DNA of 61,348 nucleotides from Saprospiraceae bacterium. GTDB lineage: Bacteria; Bacteroidota; Bacteroidia; Chitinophagales; Saprospiraceae. Position 1 is the first letter of the stretch, and the number at the start of each line of letters is the position of its first letter. Position numbers and translations under genes: made by a program. The stretch is taken from the NCBI GenBank assembly GCA_019694255.1, contig JAIBCI010000049.1:1-61348 (forward strand), written 5' to 3'. Positions 1 through 8,482 of this stretch are shown here, piece by piece. The notes beneath the pieces were generated by a model that was not told the origin of the DNA, made no database searches, and saw nothing but the letters and a program-made list of their open reading frames with translations.

Positions 1-60
1 CACCAGCAGGTGCAGGATCCACTAATTCAAAACTAATCCAATTCGAATAGTAATATTACC

Positions 61-735
61 TTAACCACCAATTCTTCCGGGTCGTTTGCCACGACAATTT
101 TTTTCGATTTCGCGAAGTTCTTCCACTGTTGTAACGGTCACTGTTGTTCCGTCTTTAAGTATTACATTAAACGGAAACTGAATCGTCACGTTAACTCTTC
201 CGGTTGTTGCTCTTCTGAGGGCATTGAGCTCTTCAATGCTGTTGACCGTCTTGGTTGATCCATCCGCCAGTTTTACGGTTAATGGAAAGGCAAGTTTGTA
301 GCAGCCAAATTTGAGTGTATCCCGTCTTACGGTATCTCTCTTGTCGCCGCGACAATTTTTCATAATCTGCTTCAGGTCTTCATCATTGTTTACTACGACG
401 GTCTCACCTGTTGCTACCAATTTCACAGAATAAGGGTAAACCAGTATAACCCTTGCGCTCGTAGGATTGCGTTGGTTTAATTTAGCCAATTCCTCCGGTG
501 TGTTAACCACTACTTCCTTATCGCCAACTTTTACTGTAAGCGGGAAAACCAGTGTATAACACGGATTGCCATCTTCGGCAGTGGAAGGATCCACAACCAT
601 ATAATCAACATTTGCAGCTGCAGTGAGGGCCAGTGTGGACTGTGTCTCCTGCGTTGCATCCTGTGAGCAGGAATTCAGATACATTACTGAACCTGCGAGG
701 ATTGCCATTCCCAATAAACCTTTCAAAACTTTCAT
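61..735 (-). CDS. Lipoprotein with a duplicated two-cysteine module
   Basis: I do not recognise a characterised family. The 224-aa product starts with a lipoprotein signal peptide ending in the lipobox L20-N-S-C23, so it is probably anchored in the outer membrane. The mature part is an internal duplication: residues 59-129 and 145-215 align without gaps, and each unit begins and ends with a cysteine 69 residues apart (C59/C128, C145/C214), which suggests one disulfide per unit. Each unit splits again into two half-repeats of the form FP-x-x-V-K, a glycine turn, a V-rich strand and then an acidic E-E-L helix, giving four half-repeats. It is transcribed divergently from the sigma/anti-sigma/receptor operon, so it may be a target or partner of that system; this is inference from position. 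No enzyme motif is visible. Confidence 0.8.
   Translation of the reverse strand: MKVLKGLLGMAILAGSVMYLNSCSQDATQETQSTLALTAAANVDYMVVDPSTAEDGNPCYTLVFPLTVKVGDKEVVVNTPEELAKLNQRNPTSARVILVYPYSVKLVATGETVVVNNDEDLKQIMKNCRGDKRDTVRRDTLKFGCYKLAFPLTVKLADGSTKTVNSIEELNALRRATTGRVNVTIQFPFNVILKDGTTVTVTTVEELREIEKNCRGKRPGRIGG
91..561 (-). repeat. Internal tandem duplication inside the lipoprotein gene
   Basis: Two coding units, at 349-561 (residues 59-129) and 91-303 (residues 145-215), encode the same 71-residue pattern: C-Y-x-L-x-F-P-L-T-V-K at the start and K-N-C-R-G at the end. The linker between them is short and charged (D-K-R-D-T-V-R-R-D-T). The DNA copies have diverged, so the duplication is not recent. 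Confidence 0.85.
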
Positions 736-863
736 AAAAAAAAATTTAAAATATTTAAGTTATAAATCTGTAACAGAGTCTAAAGCATGTAGAAGGATCT
801 TTGTACTTAGGTCTCAAAGAAAAATTAGAAAAATTTTCAAAAAACCAGCAATTTTGGGCTTTC
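736..863. promoter_or_regulatory. Divergent control region between lipoprotein and sigma factor genes
   Basis: This short AT-rich stretch must carry the promoters of both the lipoprotein (leftward) and the sigma factor (rightward). I see no exact TAnnTTTG element for either gene; GATCTTTG at 796-803 is a one-base mismatch in the rightward direction. Absence of a clear housekeeping promoter would fit control by the ECF sigma factor itself, but that is inference. Confidence 0.4.
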
Positions 864-1469
864 ATGAAAAACGAATCAGCCGTTTGGGATCAACTGAGAG
901 AAGGCCGACAGTCCGCGCTTAAGGAAATCTATAATGCCTATTTTGATGTACTGATCAATTATGGTATGCGAATGTCCGCTCGCCACGAGTTGGTTGAAGA
1001 CAGCGTACAGGAACTCTTTGTTGATCTGTGGAACATGCGCTCCGGTCTGAGTCCTACCGATAGCGTTAAGAACTACCTTATTTGTTCCTATCGCAGAAAA
1101 TTGATTCGCAAATTGAAAATAGGACCCGAGCAAACCGATGAAACAATACTCAATAATCAGGAGAGCCCTGAACCGGATTTTCTCAACTTCCTCATTCAGG
1201 ACGAAGATGCAGGTGCGTTACAGCGCAAACTTGCGGCAGCCATGGATACTTTAAGCAGCAGGCAGAAGGAAGCCATTTTTCTTAAATATAATGAAGGTAT
1301 GGATTACGATCAGCTCTGTGAAGCCATGGACCTCAAATACCAGTCCGTGCGCAATCTTATTTCCACCGGCATCGCAAGGCTTCGAGAGCAAATGCTTTTT
1401 CTGATAATTTTTACTGTGTGGTTGAGTACAAGCGCCTTTGCAATAACTTTAACCTTCAGGGAGCCATGA
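864..1469 (+). CDS. ECF-type RNA polymerase sigma factor (FecI-like)
   Basis: A 201-aa sigma-70 family factor of the extracytoplasmic-function type. Region 2 is at about residues 15-75 (A-L-K-E-I-Y-N-A-Y-F, then V-E-D-S-V-Q-E-L-F-V-D-L-W) and region 4 near the C-terminal half (L-S-S-R-Q-K-E-A-I-F-L-K-Y, then the helix-turn-helix ending N-L-I-S-T-G-I-A-R-L-R). The frame is open upstream to a TTG at 801, but the ATG at 864 gives the usual length for the family. Its stop overlaps the start of the anti-sigma gene as ATGA, so the two are translationally coupled. It is expected to direct polymerase to surface-uptake genes when released by the FecR-like protein. Note the unusual hydrophobic C-terminal tail (L-F-L-I-I-F-T-V-W-L) after region 4. 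Confidence 0.93.
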   Translation: MKNESAVWDQLREGRQSALKEIYNAYFDVLINYGMRMSARHELVEDSVQELFVDLWNMRSGLSPTDSVKNYLICSYRRKLIRKLKIGPEQTDETILNNQESPEPDFLNFLIQDEDAGALQRKLAAAMDTLSSRQKEAIFLKYNEGMDYDQLCEAMDLKYQSVRNLISTGIARLREQMLFLIIFTVWLSTSAFAITLTFREP

Positions 1470-2449
1470 AAAGTAATTACGCTACATATCAATTCAACGA
1501 TTTCCTGATGGATCAGGACTTCCTGGATTTTGTGAAGGATCCCAGTCCGGAAAGACGACGCTATTGGGAAGGGATCCTCGAGAGCCATCCCGGCCTTCGA
1601 GAAGAATTCGACCTGGCCCGACAATCGGTGGAAGTGTTGCGCTATCAGCGCCTGAGGTCTGGTTCGGGTTCAAAGGGTGAGATTTGGAATAGAATTGAAC
1701 ACGAGATCGACGCTGCCAAAGCTGAGAATAAACCGGGTGTTCTGAGAAGGTTTTGGCCTTATATGGCGGCCGCCGCGTCTGTTTTGGTGCTTGCAGTTTA
1801 TATGATCTTCCTCCGGACGGATATGGTTTTGGAGCAGACTCCAATGGCACAAAGCCGAATGATACGCCTTCCGGATAGCTCCTATATCACCATCAATGCA
1901 GGCTCAGAACTGAGTTATGACCGATTGCATTTTGCAGCAAAACGGACGGTTCATCTCAAGGGAGAAGCTTATTTTCAGGTGCGGAGGGGTTCTGAGTTTG
2001 TGGTTGAGACGGACCTTGGCAAGGTTCGTGTGCTGGGCACAACCTTTAATGTATATAGTCGCGGGGCCATCATGAATGTGAGCTGTCTGACCGGCAAGGT
2101 GGGTGTCGTGTTCGCTCAGGCTGCCAGGGAATACATTCTGACTTCAGGCATGACCGTAAGCACCGAAAATCAGCAGGTCCGATCCACTACTTTTGATATT
2201 GAGTCCTATAAATCCTGGAGAGAGGGATTCTTCTATTATGACAACGCCCCCCTGGTTCAGGTGGTAGAAGAACTGCAGAGACAATACAATATCAAGGACC
2301 TCGATTTGTCCAACAATGCACTCAAATACAGATATACAGGATTTTTCCGGAAGGATAACCTCGCCGACGCCTTACAATCTGTATTTTTACCCTTGAAACT
2401 AAGGGCTGACCTCCAAAACGGGGTCCTTAGTATTAAGGAACAACAGTGA
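1466..2449 (+). CDS. FecR-family anti-sigma factor
   Basis: A 327-aa inner-membrane regulator. The N-terminal ~90 residues are cytoplasmic and would bind the sigma factor. One membrane helix follows at about residues 93-115 (W-P-Y-M-A-A-A-A-S-V-L-V-L-A-V-Y). The periplasmic part holds the FecR domain (R-L-P-D-S-S-Y-I-T-I-N-A-G-S, then G-E-A-Y-F-Q-V, then V-L-G-T-T-F-N-V) and a C-terminal DUF4974-like region. The ATG at 1466 is preferred over the upstream alternative at 1418 because it forms the ATGA junction with the sigma gene. Its own stop overlaps the receptor start (GTGA). By family knowledge it receives the signal from the STN domain of the receptor and frees the sigma factor. Confidence 0.93.
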   Translation: MKSNYATYQFNDFLMDQDFLDFVKDPSPERRRYWEGILESHPGLREEFDLARQSVEVLRYQRLRSGSGSKGEIWNRIEHEIDAAKAENKPGVLRRFWPYMAAAASVLVLAVYMIFLRTDMVLEQTPMAQSRMIRLPDSSYITINAGSELSYDRLHFAAKRTVHLKGEAYFQVRRGSEFVVETDLGKVRVLGTTFNVYSRGAIMNVSCLTGKVGVVFAQAAREYILTSGMTVSTENQQVRSTTFDIESYKSWREGFFYYDNAPLVQVVEELQRQYNIKDLDLSNNALKYRYTGFFRKDNLADALQSVFLPLKLRADLQNGVLSIKEQQ

Positions 2450-5094
2450 AATTATTCACCTTACTATTTATAGCCAGTACTTTACTTCCAGTCCATTTGT
2501 GCGGACAGGATCTAGCGGACAGGCCTGCAAGCAATGCTGGAATGAATCTGGATCAAGCTTTCCAAAAAGTAGAGAAGGTTTTTAAAGTACACCTGGCCTA
2601 TAATCCTGAGTTCTGTCAACGCTTTGAGCTTCGGGCCTTGAAAGAAAAAAAATCAGCCTCCGAAACGATTGAAGCCATACTTGCCGATCTGCCCTTTAAA
2701 ATCAGTCAGCAGGATGAAAGCCATTTTCTGATCGTCTATGACGAAGATAAACTTCGCAGATTGGAAGCGGCTAAACCTATACGTACCCCGGTTGAAATGT
2801 CCGGCAGAATTGAAGATATGTACACCCACGAACCGATTACTGGTGCGCTTCTTGTATTAATGCCAGATGGCATCACGGCAGAAACGGATACTTCTGGTAA
2901 GTTTATTCTGCGCTGTATGTCAAAGCATGAGAACCCATGGCTTGAAGTTAGGTATATAGGATATCAGACCCAGGTATTGGCCCAGGCGTCCAAGATGAGA
3001 CATTCGCTGAATCTCAAACTTTTTCCGGATATCTCTGAGTTGCCGCCGGTGACGATTTCAAGTGTCAGGCCAAGCCTCAACATGGAGCGAATCAATAGTA
3101 CAATCAGTCATTATGCCACCAGCTTCGAATACCGAATCCAGTCAAATCCGTTCCGGGATGTAATCCGTTATGTGCAACAGACAACGGCGGGTATCAATGC
3201 CACAGATGACCGAAGCACAGGTATTCAAATCAGAGGCAGCAATGCGGATGAAAACCTTATCAGACTCAATGGTCTGACCCTGTTTAACATCGATCATTTT
3301 TACGGCGTATTCACCAGTATTAATCCCTACATCATTTCTTCCATTGACCTTTATAAAAGTTATTTTCCAGCTCAATTTGGAGGCCGGACTTCATCCGTGA
3401 TTCAGATGAAGTCACCTGAAGAAATCACCGGATGGCATGGCGGTGTAGACCTCAACCTCATCACCGCGAATGCATACCTGCATGCCCCGGTTTCCGATAA
3501 AATAAATCTGGTTGCAGGTGCGCGCACAACAACTTTTAATCTGGGTAATTCCGGCACTTTTAGTAGTCTGCTGCAGAATAAAAATTCGACGATCGACCCA
3601 TTAAAACTCACTGATACAACTGAACTCACGGCCATCAACCCAGACTATCGCTTCAACGATCAGTTTGCCAAAATTGATATCCGGCCTTTTTCAAAAATGA
3701 AGTTGAGTACCTCCTATTTTGGTTCTTATGACATCATTGAATCCGGTTATTATAATACGGAGCTGCTAAGCCAGGTTCGTGAAGGAGATTATAAAGAAAA
3801 ATCCGAATGGACTACGCAGGCATTCAATGTCTCTTTGCATTACGACTGGTCGAAGCAATTCAGCAGTGAACTCAGTATGGCGCGGTCAACTTTTGATTTT
3901 GGACAAACCATCTTATCCAGGGTGAGATTAAGAACGATAGTTGTTAACGAAAACTCCAACGTCAGCAACCGATTTATCAACAGAAATTACCGCCTGGACA
4001 ATAAATATGTATATAACAATATAGTCTTCAACTTTGGTGCAGAACTCAACAATAATGACAGCCGCGCCATCAGTTCGTTCAACCAATTCAATTTCACGCT
4101 GGATACGGCCATCAGGAATGAGATCGCCGGGTATATTCAGGCAGACTACCGTGTTCTGGGACGGTTGACCCTATCGCCGGGTTTGAGAACAAGTCATTAT
4201 GGAAGCGAATCCAAGGCAGATTTTTCGCCGAGGTGTGCTGCAGTGATGCAGTGGAACGCAGCACATCAGACCAGCCTGCATTACGGTCGGTATTATCAAT
4301 ATGCGCGACAGTCAAGATATGAAGACCGGTTTGGAAGAGAATATTATTTATGGGTACAGAGTGATGGACGAAAATATCCAACGCTGGTATCCGATCAGTA
4401 TGAAATTATTCAGGCATTCAGTGCCCATCGTCATACTTTCAAAACGGAATTTTACTATAAGGCTGTTCAGGGAATTGTTGAAAACCTGGCGATTATTCAA
4501 ACACCACCTCCCGGTAACAACGAACCGCTCAAGGTACGCAATGAATTTCTGGTGGGTAAAGGAAGATACTATGGTGTTGATCTAACTTATGAATATCACA
4601 CAAAAATTTATCAGGCATATCTGATCTATTCCTATAATCTCTCGGAGAATAGCTTTCCGCCTCTTGATGCCGGGAAGTATTATCGCAAAGCTTATGCACG
4701 GCAACATCAGGTCAAGACCAGCCAGCAGTTTCATTACGATCGGTGGGACTTCTCGCTCAACGCAGTGTATGGCAGCCCACAACCTTATAACGACATTGTG
4801 TCGTTTGGCTCACAGTCCAGGGACCGGCGACCTCGTCAGGAGACGCGCTATCTTGATGACTATTTTAGGGTGGATGGTGATTTGCGATACACCTTATCGT
4901 TCAGGAAAAGCAGGTTGGAATTCAGCTTTTCAGTGTTGAATATTTTTGACCGGAGGAATACGAAGTATGTTCAATCATTATTCACTTTTACAGATCAGAA
5001 CAACGCTTCCTCAAAATCCAAAAAATATGTCGTTGGTGCGGAGGTGGAGACTCTGCGCCGAACGCTCAACGCAGGCATCGGATTTCACTTTTGA
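2446..5094 (+). CDS. TonB-dependent outer-membrane receptor with STN signalling domain (FecA-like)
   Basis: An 882-aa receptor. A signal peptide (residues 1-20, ending H-L-C-G-Q) is followed by a secretin/TonB short N-terminal (STN) domain at about 33-105, a carboxypeptidase-regulatory-like beta-sandwich at about 115-205 (S-G-R-I-E-D, then Y-I-G-Y-Q-T), a plug at about 215-340 (G-I-Q-I-R-G-S, then G-L-T-L-F-N) and a 22-strand-type barrel ending in F-H-F. The start codon is GTG and overlaps the anti-sigma stop by four bases. The STN domain and the overlapping sigma/anti-sigma genes make this a transducing receptor. The substrate cannot be read from the sequence. No SusD partner is present, so a siderophore, cofactor or peptide ligand is as likely as a glycan. 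Confidence 0.92.
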   Translation: MKLFTLLFIASTLLPVHLCGQDLADRPASNAGMNLDQAFQKVEKVFKVHLAYNPEFCQRFELRALKEKKSASETIEAILADLPFKISQQDESHFLIVYDEDKLRRLEAAKPIRTPVEMSGRIEDMYTHEPITGALLVLMPDGITAETDTSGKFILRCMSKHENPWLEVRYIGYQTQVLAQASKMRHSLNLKLFPDISELPPVTISSVRPSLNMERINSTISHYATSFEYRIQSNPFRDVIRYVQQTTAGINATDDRSTGIQIRGSNADENLIRLNGLTLFNIDHFYGVFTSINPYIISSIDLYKSYFPAQFGGRTSSVIQMKSPEEITGWHGGVDLNLITANAYLHAPVSDKINLVAGARTTTFNLGNSGTFSSLLQNKNSTIDPLKLTDTTELTAINPDYRFNDQFAKIDIRPFSKMKLSTSYFGSYDIIESGYYNTELLSQVREGDYKEKSEWTTQAFNVSLHYDWSKQFSSELSMARSTFDFGQTILSRVRLRTIVVNENSNVSNRFINRNYRLDNKYVYNNIVFNFGAELNNNDSRAISSFNQFNFTLDTAIRNEIAGYIQADYRVLGRLTLSPGLRTSHYGSESKADFSPRCAAVMQWNAAHQTSLHYGRYYQYARQSRYEDRFGREYYLWVQSDGRKYPTLVSDQYEIIQAFSAHRHTFKTEFYYKAVQGIVENLAIIQTPPPGNNEPLKVRNEFLVGKGRYYGVDLTYEYHTKIYQAYLIYSYNLSENSFPPLDAGKYYRKAYARQHQVKTSQQFHYDRWDFSLNAVYGSPQPYNDIVSFGSQSRDRRPRQETRYLDDYFRVDGDLRYTLSFRKSRLEFSFSVLNIFDRRNTKYVQSLFTFTDQNNASSKSKKYVVGAEVETLRRTLNAGIGFHF

Positions 5095-5184
5095 AGGATC
5101 CGGAAGAGGCGGCATATTATCGCGTTAGTGCCCTTGTCCAATATCAGAAAGAAGGCTTACATTTGACCCTTAATCAAAAAGAAG

Positions 5185-5973
5185 ATGAACAGTCACGAAA
5201 TAGATTACAAAATTTATGGCGAGGAACTTCAATTTGTTGAAATTGAGCTAGATCCGGGGGAAACAGCGATTGCGGAGAGCGGTGCTTTTCTCATGATGGA
5301 AGAAGGAATTCAGATGCAGACCATGTTCGGTGACGGATCGCAGAATACCGGTGGGTTGCTGGGTAAGATGCTCAGCGCGGGCAAAAGGTTGCTTACCGGT
5401 GAAAGTTTGTTCATGACTGCATTCACAAATAGTGGTTTTGGCAAGTCCAGGGTAAGTTTTGCTGCCCCCTATACCGGTAAGATCATAGCCCTTGATCTAT
5501 CGCAATATGAGGGCAAGATCATTGCGCAGAAAGATGCATTCCTGTGCGCAGCCAAGGGTGTCAGCATCGGCATTCAGTTTCAGCGAAGGCTGGGTACCGG
5601 TATTTTCGGCGGCGAAGGATTCATCATGGAAAAGCTGGAAGGTGACGGGATGGCTTTTGTCCATGCCGGAGGATATGTCATAAAGAAAGAACTTGCCGTT
5701 GGAGAGACCCTGCGACTGGATACCGGTTGTGTCGTAGCTTATACCGGTCGGGTAGATTTCGATATCGAATTTATCCGCGGTCTGAAGAACTGGATGTTTG
5801 GTGGTGAAGGATTGTTCTATGCAGTACTTCGCGGACCGGGCACCGTATGGATCCAGTCACTTCCCATTTCAAGGCTTGCAGCCAAGATTGTTTCTTATGG
5901 GGGTATGGGAGGCAGAAGGGAAGAAGGCGGTATTCTTGGCGGCCTTGGCAATCTACTGGACGGTGATAATTAG
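5185..5973 (+). CDS. AIM24 / TIGR00266 family protein
   Basis: A 262-aa cytosolic protein of the AIM24 family, a double-psi/beta-helix-like fold found in many bacteria and in mitochondria. The biochemical function is unknown. Family marks are the N-terminal pattern of E-L-D-P-G-E-T followed by A-E-S-G-A-F-L-M-M, the glycine-rich segment T-G-I-F-G-G-E-G-F near residue 140, and a second one, N-W-M-F-G-G-E-G-L-F, near residue 210. The C-terminus is glycine-rich (G-G-M-G-G-R-R-E-E-G-G). It lies 90 bases after the receptor and could be read through from that operon, but no functional link is evident. Confidence 0.9.
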   Translation: MNSHEIDYKIYGEELQFVEIELDPGETAIAESGAFLMMEEGIQMQTMFGDGSQNTGGLLGKMLSAGKRLLTGESLFMTAFTNSGFGKSRVSFAAPYTGKIIALDLSQYEGKIIAQKDAFLCAAKGVSIGIQFQRRLGTGIFGGEGFIMEKLEGDGMAFVHAGGYVIKKELAVGETLRLDTGCVVAYTGRVDFDIEFIRGLKNWMFGGEGLFYAVLRGPGTVWIQSLPISRLAAKIVSYGGMGGRREEGGILGGLGNLLDGDN

Positions 5974-6010
5974 GATCAATTTATTTTATCATATTTAAAT
6001 CAAATCATTC

Positions 6011-6742
6011 ATGAAAAAATTATTACTCATAGCATTATTTGTTGCGGGTCTGCAAAGTCTTCAGGCGCAGAAGGTTTATGCCTGGTGGGATGCAGGTGTG
6101 AAAGCATCTTACGGGCTCACAGGATTTCTGAATTCAAAACTGATCAATGACAAGAACTACAGTTACCACCTCAACAGCGGGGGTGCCGTAGGGGCCAAAT
6201 TTGGAATGTACTTTGGTCTGTATAACGGGATCACTTTTGATTTTATGTATAGCGGGTACAAGCAAGGATTTGATTATGATCTCGCCAATGCGACCATCGA
6301 TCACAATGTGATCTGGAAGAATTATGATCTGGCATTGCTGTACAGACATCAATCGAACGGTTCGTATATTGAACTGGGTCCGCAAATGTCCCTCGTACGT
6401 TCTGTGAAGAACGAATACAGCAACAATGTCGACAACGGTGATGTAACTGGTTCGTATAACAAAAAGTATTACAGCGCCATATTTGGTGTCGGTGGATACA
6501 TTTTTGGTTACGAAAATTTCACGTTGATGATGGGGTTGCGCCTTGGTTATGCTTTGACCGATTTTGTCAATGACAGTGGCAAGACACTCAACTTCCCAAC
6601 GCCTAATCAGGCTGCCAAGACTGCCAAAGACGCCAGCACCAATCCGGCATTTGTACAGCTTGTACTGGAAGCCAATCTGGGACTTGGACAATATGCAAAA
6701 ACTTCCTGCTCCAAAAGAGCACACCTCTTCAGCAGTTTCTAA
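6011..6742 (+). CDS. Outer-membrane beta-barrel protein, porin-family-like
   Basis: A 243-aa secreted protein with a clear signal peptide (residues 1-19, ending S-L-Q-A-Q). The rest alternates short hydrophobic strands with G/N/D turns, including W-W-D-A-G-V-K-A-S-Y-G, G-A-K-F-G-M-Y-F-G-L and Y-I-E-L-G-P-Q-M-S-L. This is the pattern of the small 8- to 10-strand barrels annotated as PorT or outer-membrane beta-barrel domains in Bacteroidota. The last residue is phenylalanine, the usual barrel-insertion signal. The tail before it (T-S-C-S-K-R-A-H) is unusually polar. The specific role is unknown. Confidence 0.75.
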   Translation: MKKLLLIALFVAGLQSLQAQKVYAWWDAGVKASYGLTGFLNSKLINDKNYSYHLNSGGAVGAKFGMYFGLYNGITFDFMYSGYKQGFDYDLANATIDHNVIWKNYDLALLYRHQSNGSYIELGPQMSLVRSVKNEYSNNVDNGDVTGSYNKKYYSAIFGVGGYIFGYENFTLMMGLRLGYALTDFVNDSGKTLNFPTPNQAAKTAKDASTNPAFVQLVLEANLGLGQYAKTSCSKRAHLFSSF

Positions 6743-6772
6743 GATTTATTCTACATAAGAGTTATAGATTGG

Positions 6773-6800
6773 GGACCAATCAGTTAATACTGGTTGGTCC
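6773..6800. terminator. Hairpin between convergent genes
   Basis: GGACCAATCAG and CTGGTTGGTCC pair over 11 positions with one G-T wobble around a six-base loop. The hairpin sits between two convergent genes and contains the stop codon of the leftward CoA-binding gene. Neither strand has a T-run after it, so it would be a weak or factor-assisted terminator, or only an mRNA 3' end stabiliser. Confidence 0.5.
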
Positions 6801-7146
6801 TCAGCATTACAAGGGTACAGGCTTCTACGGTCTCTATGCCATGCGCATTGGCCAGACGGACAAGTTCTTCGTTTTCAGTGCCCGGGTTGAAGATGAGCCT
6901 TTCAGGATGAAGGCTGATAACATAATCATAAAGGTTTTTCTGGATCGAAGGATTGACATAAAGCGTGACACTGTGCAGATGGTCAGGATAAATCCTTGTC
7001 GATTGAATATCAACATCCCCTATTTTTCCTTCCCTGTTGCCAAAAGCATAAACATCATGTTGGTATTCCTTAAGCATCTTAATCGCTTGATTGGAATAGC
7101 GCTCGGGATTCTCACTTGCACCAATGACCAGTGTAGGCTTATTCAT
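6784..7146 (-). CDS. CoA-binding domain protein (YccU-like)
   Basis: A 120-aa single-domain Rossmann-fold protein of the CoA_binding_2 family. The nucleotide-binding turn is at the N-terminus (V-I-G-A-S-E-N-P-E-R-Y-S). The family core follows: V-Y-A-F-G-N-R-E-G near residue 35, the strand V-T-L-Y-V-N-P near 60, and the conserved F-N-P-G-T-E-N-E-E-L near 85. The C-terminal E-A-C-T-L-V-M-L matches the usual family ending. It is cytosolic and monocistronic. Members bind CoA or related nucleotides, but their physiological role is not established. Confidence 0.9.
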   Translation of the reverse strand: MNKPTLVIGASENPERYSNQAIKMLKEYQHDVYAFGNREGKIGDVDIQSTRIYPDHLHSVTLYVNPSIQKNLYDYVISLHPERLIFNPGTENEELVRLANAHGIETVEACTLVMLRTNQY

Positions 7147-7411
7147 ACAATTATAACAAACTTGACCTTTAAATGGTTTTTAGCGTAACCAGGATGCTGA
7201 TTGATGGCGCAGGAATAAAATTTCCGGGTTGCAGACATTCCCTCAAGTTGGTGCACTTCAACTTTTCATTCGTATTGAACATAATTCAAATTCACCACAG
7301 TGCTAAAATTGCACAAATAGAAAAATGCAAGGTGATGTTGAGTTTATAGATTTCATCAATGAATATTCGCAAGAAAAAAGTAGCAACTAAAATACTATTT
7401 TCCGAAGTAAA

Positions 7412-8179
7412 TCAATGTTTACTATTCCTGTTTAAAATTTCAAGTTTTTGGTATTTCAAAAACTGCTGTTCGGCGGAGCGCCGGGCAATCTGAAATCCCG
7501 TTCTCCCATCCATAAATCCCAACTTAAAAAAACAGACTTCTAAGAATTTTATTATGGATGCAAAATACTTGTAGGCGGGACTGAACTTTTTACCTTTCTG
7601 ATACAAAGCTTCGGATTGCAATGTGGCATAATGTTCTATTTTGCGATAATGATCTTCTGCGCGTTCAAAGCTATAATGCAGAATGGGATTTTGAAGTGTA
7701 ACCAACAAAGCCGAATCTCGCTTTGGTATTACGGTTTCATGCACGGTCAATCCACTCCACGATGCTTTATCTTTATTCCACAATCGAATCTTGCGATCGG
7801 GATACCATCCACAATGCCGGACCCAGTGACCACAATACATTGTCAATCGGGGAAATTCGTAGCAATCCGACATGTTACCGGATTTAACTATTTTTAATTC
7901 CTGTATTAGTTCCGGACTGAAGCACTCATCCGCGTCAAGGGACAGTACATAATCATACATGGCCTGAGATGTTGCCCATTGCTTTTGTGCACCAAATCCT
8001 TCGAAGGCATGCTGAATAAAGCGCACCCCTTGCCGCTGACAAATTTCTGCTGTGCCATCGCTACTGAAAGAATCCACAACAATGACTTCATCACAGATCG
8101 ATTTCAGACTGAGAATGCAGCGTTCAATATTACGCTCTTCATTATAGGTAATAACAACACCAGAAATTCGGTTGTGCAT
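7412..8179 (-). CDS. Glycosyltransferase family 2 (WaaE/KdtX-like)
   Basis: A 255-aa GT-A fold glycosyltransferase. The N-terminal strand S-G-V-V-I-T-Y-N-E-E-R-N-I and the D-S-F-S-S-D-G-T turn form the nucleotide-sugar site. The metal-binding D-A-D is within L-S-L-D-A-D-E-C-F near residue 85. Further on come W-Y-P-D-R-K-I-R-L-W and V-H-E-T-V, typical of the lipopolysaccharide-core WaaE/KdtX group. It probably adds a sugar to a lipid-linked or cell-envelope glycan on the cytoplasmic side of the inner membrane. It stands alone here, without other glycan genes, so donor and acceptor cannot be inferred. Confidence 0.9.
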   Translation of the reverse strand: MHNRISGVVITYNEERNIERCILSLKSICDEVIVVDSFSSDGTAEICQRQGVRFIQHAFEGFGAQKQWATSQAMYDYVLSLDADECFSPELIQELKIVKSGNMSDCYEFPRLTMYCGHWVRHCGWYPDRKIRLWNKDKASWSGLTVHETVIPKRDSALLVTLQNPILHYSFERAEDHYRKIEHYATLQSEALYQKGKKFSPAYKYFASIIKFLEVCFFKLGFMDGRTGFQIARRSAEQQFLKYQKLEILNRNSKH

Positions 8180-8482
8180 GAATACTTTAATTAATATGAG
8201 CCCATTCGAAGAATGAAGTCCGAAACAATTCGCCTAAAAGTATTAATTTTTTTATTGATGATGATTTTTGATTATCAGAAAAATTAATTTCAATAAAATT
8301 CTGTAAATGCATTTTGTATATATCACACCACAATATAATTTGTAATCCTTCAAATATTTACTTTATGCGGGGTGATTGTGGAGGCTGCGGTGTGCGGAAA
8401 TATTTATTTGTCAGGTGTTTATCTTTACGCATCACCGGCCAGGCTGTTGAACGGTCAGGTTTGGAATTTTGACAAAAAGTAA
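8180..8482. other. AT-rich intergenic region, divergent
   Basis: About 300 bases separate the glycosyltransferase from the giant HYR gene. The region should carry promoters for both, but I found no exact TAnnTTTG element. TATCTTTA near 8419-8426 is a one-base mismatch in the rightward direction. No RNA or repeat is evident. Confidence 0.4.
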
